DNA of 45,922 nt from Bacteroidales bacterium (GTDB lineage: Bacteria; Bacteroidota; Bacteroidia; Bacteroidales; Paludibacteraceae). Positions 42,679 through 45,922 of the stretch are shown here, one piece after another. The notes under the pieces are model-generated. The model was not told the DNA's origin, did not search any database, and worked only from the letters and a program-made list of their open reading frames with translations. Within the stretch, counting starts at the first letter, position 1. Every line of letters starts with the position of its first letter. The position numbers and the translations under genes were made by a program. The stretch lies in NCBI GenBank assembly GCA_004557405.1, contig SFDZ01000013.1, positions 1 through 45,922 on the forward strand. The letters run 5' to 3'.

Positions 42679-43857
42679 GTGAAAAAACTGCTACTCTCAC
42701 TCACACTTGCGTGCTGCACCTTTTGGGCGACAGCGCAACTGACCGAACAGAGCCGCATCAGCCTTATCACCTGCGACCCCGGCACGTTGGTTTACGAAAA
42801 ATTCGGACACACGGCACTGCGTATCTGCGACAGCACGCAACACATCGACCTGATTTTTCACTATGGCGTATTCGATTTCGACACCGATTTTTTCATTCCA
42901 AAATTTATCAAAGGCGCCACCGATTATTCCATCGGACTATGCAGCACACACTATTTTATAGCGAGTTACGCACAACGCGGTTCGGCCGTCAACGAACAAG
43001 TGCTGGCGCTTACCCTGCCACAACGGCAACAACTATTCGATGCACTCGTCGAAAACTACAAGCCCGAAAATAGGCTCTATCGTTACAACTTTGTGTTCGA
43101 TAATTGTGCTACACGACCTTACGATATGCTGCTGAACGTGATAGACGCGCCACTACTCTGCACCTACACCACCGAAGCCACCTATCGCGACATCATACAC
43201 GGATGTATCGGTTGGCAGAATTGGACTGCGTTCGGCATAGCGTTGATTTTGGGCGCCGAAGCCGACCAAACTGCCGGCAACGAAGGCGCTATCGGTTTTC
43301 CGTTCTGCTTGCGCGACGAACTCGATGCCACATGGATACAGACCGCGCCGGACACCATAGTGCCGCTTGTAACCACACGCCACACGTTGGTTGACAAGCC
43401 GAGCGTTCCCATCGAAAACACGCCGTGGCCACTCAACCCGACAGCCGTTTTTGCCCTACTCTGTATCGCAGGTGCGCTGCTCACTTGGTTCGACCTGAAA
43501 CGCCACAGTATCTCGCATTGGTTCGATGTATGTCTATTCGGCTTGACCGGTTTTGCAGGCATCGTCATCAGTTACCTGATGTTTTTCTCGCTGCACCCAC
43601 TCGTCCATGCCAATTGGAACCTGCTGTGGGTCAATCCTTTGTGGATTTTTATGGCAATCATTGCACCGCTGCGTCGCTGCGTGTCGGTCAAACGCCGCAC
43701 GGCCTTCGGCATGGCACTGCTGACCGGCATAGGGCTAATCACCCAATGGTGTGTGCCACAAACATTCCATCCGGCCAACGTGTTGGTCATAGTGCTGCTG
43801 TTGGTACGGCTAATACCCTATTTATGGAGCAACAATATTAACCCTAAAAATAACTAA
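42679..43857 (+). CDS. DUF4105/Lnb-like lipoprotein N-acyltransferase candidate
   Basis: The 392-residue protein starts with GTG at 42679 and a signal peptide (MKKLLLSLTLACCTFWATAQ). The DUF4105/Lnb N-terminal domain (about 20-250) has KFGHTALRICD (His44), FHYGVFDFDTDFFIPKF and VFDNCATRPYDML (Cys143); this His/Cys pair is the likely catalytic site. The C-terminal 130 residues hold five transmembrane helices. Family members in Bacteroides have been linked to N-acylation of lipoproteins, the third step of lipoprotein maturation; the role here is taken from that family, not shown. The gene sits between two lipoprotein genes, which it may modify. Confidence 0.75.
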   Translation: MKKLLLSLTLACCTFWATAQLTEQSRISLITCDPGTLVYEKFGHTALRICDSTQHIDLIFHYGVFDFDTDFFIPKFIKGATDYSIGLCSTHYFIASYAQRGSAVNEQVLALTLPQRQQLFDALVENYKPENRLYRYNFVFDNCATRPYDMLLNVIDAPLLCTYTTEATYRDIIHGCIGWQNWTAFGIALILGAEADQTAGNEGAIGFPFCLRDELDATWIQTAPDTIVPLVTTRHTLVDKPSVPIENTPWPLNPTAVFALLCIAGALLTWFDLKRHSISHWFDVCLFGLTGFAGIVISYLMFFSLHPLVHANWNLLWVNPLWIFMAIIAPLRRCVSVKRRTAFGMALLTGIGLITQWCVPQTFHPANVLVIVLLLVRLIPYLWSNNINPKNN

Positions 43858-43861
43858 CAAC

Positions 43862-45850
43862 ATGAAACGTATTCTCAATTCAGCACTCTGTTTGCTGGCA
43901 ACGCTTGTATGCAGTTGCAACATTCAGCCCACCTACACCTACGTCGACGAGTATCCGGTGTACGAAGGCTGCGATTTAGGCGCGACCTTCACGCCATCGC
44001 GCACCAGTTTCCGCACATGGTCGCCGGGCGCCGAACAAGTTCGGCTTCACATCTACGCCGACGCATCGAGCGACGAACCTTTAGCCACATACAACATGCG
44101 TCGTGCCAAGCAAGGCACTTGGACCTACAATGTGCAGCAAAATCTGGAAGGCAAATTCTACACCTTTCAAATCTATCAGAACGGACAATGGTACGACGAA
44201 ACGCCGGGCATTTGGGCCAAAGCCGTAGGTGTCAACGGCGACCGTGCCGCCATCATCGATTTTCAGAAGACCAATCCGGAAAATTGGGAAAACGACCAAC
44301 GTCCTGCCATGGCGCATTTCACCGATGCCGTCATCTACGAAGTCCACATGCGCGACTTCACCATCGACAGCACCTCCGGCAGCCACTTCCCCGGTAAATT
44401 TTTAGGCCTATCGGAAAGCGGCACCACCTCGCCGCAAGGTCAGAAAACCGGCCTCGACCATTTGAAAGAATTAGGCATCACGCATGTACAAATTTTGCCG
44501 TCGTACGATTACGCCTCCATCGACGAAACGAAACTCGACTCCAACTTCTACAATTGGGGCTACGACCCCGAGAATTACAATGTTCCCGAAGGCGGCTATT
44601 CCACCAATCCGTACGACCCGGCAACGCGCATACGCGAGATGAAGCAAATGATACAAACGCTCCACGCCAACGGCATACGCGTCATTATGGACGTGGTGTA
44701 CAATCACACGTTTGTGGGCTACGAATCGCACCTTAATCAATTGGTACCCAACTATTTCTATCGTTTCTACAACGACAGCACCTGGGGCAACTCGTCGGGC
44801 TGCGGCAACGAAACGGCCTCCGAACGTCCGATGATGCGGCAATTCATTGTCGAATCGGTCAAATATTGGGCTACCGAATACCACATCGACGGTTTTCGCT
44901 TCGACCTGATGGGCATTCACGACATCGAGACCGTGAACGCCATACGCACTGCGCTCGACCAGATAGACCCGACCATCAGCATGCACGGCGAAGGCTGGGC
45001 AGCAGGCGGTTCGCCGCTTGCCGAAGATGTGCGTGCCCTGAAACAAAGCGCCCCACGGTTTTACCCGACAGCCGTATTCAGCGACGACATTCGCGACGCA
45101 CTGCGCGGCAATTGGATGGACGGCAACAAAGGCGGATTCCTTGTCGGTAATGGCTACGAAGAGAGCATCAAATTCGGCATCGTGGGCGCTACGGCACATC
45201 CGCAAGTCGATTTGGCCAAAATCATACACAGCCAAACAGCATACGCCACCACGCCGGCACAAGCCATCAACTATGTGTCGTGCCACGACGACCCCTGCGT
45301 TGTCGATAAACTGAAAGCCACCATTCCGAACATCAAAGAACAAGAGTTGCTGGCCATGGACAAATTGGCACAAACCATCGTGTTTACATCGCAAGGCGTG
45401 CCATTTATGTATGCCGGCGAAGAGGTGTTCCGCGACAAAAAAGGCGTACACAACAGTTACATATCGCCCGACAGCATCAACGCCATCGATTGGAGCCGCA
45501 AAGCCAAATATCGCGATTTGTTCGACTACTACAAAAATCTGATTGCGCTGCGCAAAGCCCATCCTGCATTCCGCATGACTTCGGCCGAGATGGTGGCCAA
45601 GCATCTGGTGTTCGACGCCAAAACGCCCAAAAATGTTGTGGCCTACACGCTGAACGACAATGCCAACGGCGACACTTGGCGCACGATTTTGGTCATTTTC
45701 AACGGCAACCGCAAACCCGTATCGTACACGCTGCCCTCCGGCAAATGGACTGCCGTATGCCGCCACGGAAAAATTGACGAACAAGGCTTGGAGCAAGTGT
45801 CCGGGCAACTGAAAATAGGGGCGTCGGAAGCCGTTATTCTGTTCCAATAA
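43862..45850 (+). CDS. pulA: Type I pullulanase lipoprotein (GH13)
   Basis: The 662-residue enzyme cleaves alpha-1,6 branches in pullulan and related glucans. The N-terminus is a lipoprotein signal (MKRILNSALCLLATLVCSC, Cys19), so it is exported and anchored. A CBM48-like domain (about 45-135) precedes the GH13 barrel. The pullulanase signature YNWGYDP is at 230-236. The nucleophile is Asp348 (DGFRFDLMG), the acid/base Glu377 (HGEGW), and the third acid Asp476 (SCHDDP). An ATG follows the Lnb-like stop by 4 bp, so it is cotranscribed. Confidence 0.92.
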   Translation: MKRILNSALCLLATLVCSCNIQPTYTYVDEYPVYEGCDLGATFTPSRTSFRTWSPGAEQVRLHIYADASSDEPLATYNMRRAKQGTWTYNVQQNLEGKFYTFQIYQNGQWYDETPGIWAKAVGVNGDRAAIIDFQKTNPENWENDQRPAMAHFTDAVIYEVHMRDFTIDSTSGSHFPGKFLGLSESGTTSPQGQKTGLDHLKELGITHVQILPSYDYASIDETKLDSNFYNWGYDPENYNVPEGGYSTNPYDPATRIREMKQMIQTLHANGIRVIMDVVYNHTFVGYESHLNQLVPNYFYRFYNDSTWGNSSGCGNETASERPMMRQFIVESVKYWATEYHIDGFRFDLMGIHDIETVNAIRTALDQIDPTISMHGEGWAAGGSPLAEDVRALKQSAPRFYPTAVFSDDIRDALRGNWMDGNKGGFLVGNGYEESIKFGIVGATAHPQVDLAKIIHSQTAYATTPAQAINYVSCHDDPCVVDKLKATIPNIKEQELLAMDKLAQTIVFTSQGVPFMYAGEEVFRDKKGVHNSYISPDSINAIDWSRKAKYRDLFDYYKNLIALRKAHPAFRMTSAEMVAKHLVFDAKTPKNVVAYTLNDNANGDTWRTILVIFNGNRKPVSYTLPSGKWTAVCRHGKIDEQGLEQVSGQLKIGASEAVILFQ

Positions 45851-45881
45851 CACTTATTGAGCAGAAAAACGCATGAATATT

Positions 45882-45911
45882 TTGCGAAACCAAAAAAAAA
45901 TTGTACCTTTG
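45882..45911 (+). promoter_or_regulatory. Promoter reading out of the right edge
   Basis: TTG (45882-45884), 19 bases, TACCTTTG (45904-45911). No gene start is reached before the window ends at 45922, so the gene served is unknown. Confidence 0.55.
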
Positions 45912-45922
45912 CACCACTTTTC

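Noticed and set aside
1..45922. CRISPR array
   Set aside because: No set of regularly spaced near-identical repeats exists; only coding tandem repeats at 5428-5621.

Overview
The window comes from an anaerobic member of the Bacteroidetes, most likely the order Bacteroidales. The main signs are promoters of the form TTG-N19/20-TAnnTTTG, the near absence of Shine-Dalgarno sites, and several family-level markers: a DUF4290 protein, a stand-alone HsdR-N protein beside AMP nucleosidase and holA, an alanine racemase carrying a MurF C-terminal domain, a DUF4105/Lnb-like protein, a TraB/GumN protein and a large pyruvate:ferredoxin oxidoreductase. No rRNA, tRNA, CRISPR array or insertion sequence was seen.

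Layout. 1-3.8 kb: the 5' part of a 23S rRNA uracil methyltransferase (runs off the left edge), a GNAT acetyltransferase, a TraB/GumN-like protein and a GH114-like lipoprotein. 3.8-6.6 kb: a FadL-type outer membrane protein behind a Tyr/His/Ser-rich secreted protein whose 3' end appears frameshifted. 6.8-16 kb (minus strand): lipoprotein, YigZ, alanine racemase with MurF remnant, NagB, FabD, Gmk, YicC and an AddA/RecB-like helicase-nuclease. 16-20.7 kb (mostly plus): TsaB, DUF4290, HsdR-N protein (minus), AMP nucleosidase, DNA polymerase III delta, D-2-hydroxyacid dehydrogenase.

20.8-36.5 kb is the highlight: a 13-gene, single-strand cluster of the aryl polyene/flexirubin type. In transcription order it encodes an aromatic (tyrosine) ammonia-lyase, ACP, LpxL-like acyltransferase, B12/radical SAM protein, ketosynthase fused to a second degenerate ketosynthase half, ACP, ketosynthase, chain-length factor, membrane-anchored polysaccharide deacetylase, LolA-like carrier, GT2-DUF2062 protein, a trifunctional MMPL exporter/PlsC acyltransferase/methyltransferase, and a phenylacetate-CoA-ligase-like enzyme. 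The likely scheme is: deamination of tyrosine to a hydroxycinnamate starter, its activation by the ligase, elongation on the ACPs by the ketosynthase pair, transfer to a lipid by the acyltransferases, and export to the outer membrane by the MMPL and LolA proteins. No ketoreductase or dehydratase is present in the window, so these steps would have to come from elsewhere in the genome. A promoter with perfect 19-bp spacing precedes the ammonia-lyase and a second one precedes the chain-length factor.

36.6-45.9 kb: a secreted transglutaminase-like protein, pyruvate:ferredoxin oxidoreductase with a strong terminator, then a plus-strand run of glucosaminidase-LysM lipoprotein, Lnb-like N-acyltransferase and type I pullulanase lipoprotein. 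The window ends in a promoter that reads out of the right edge.
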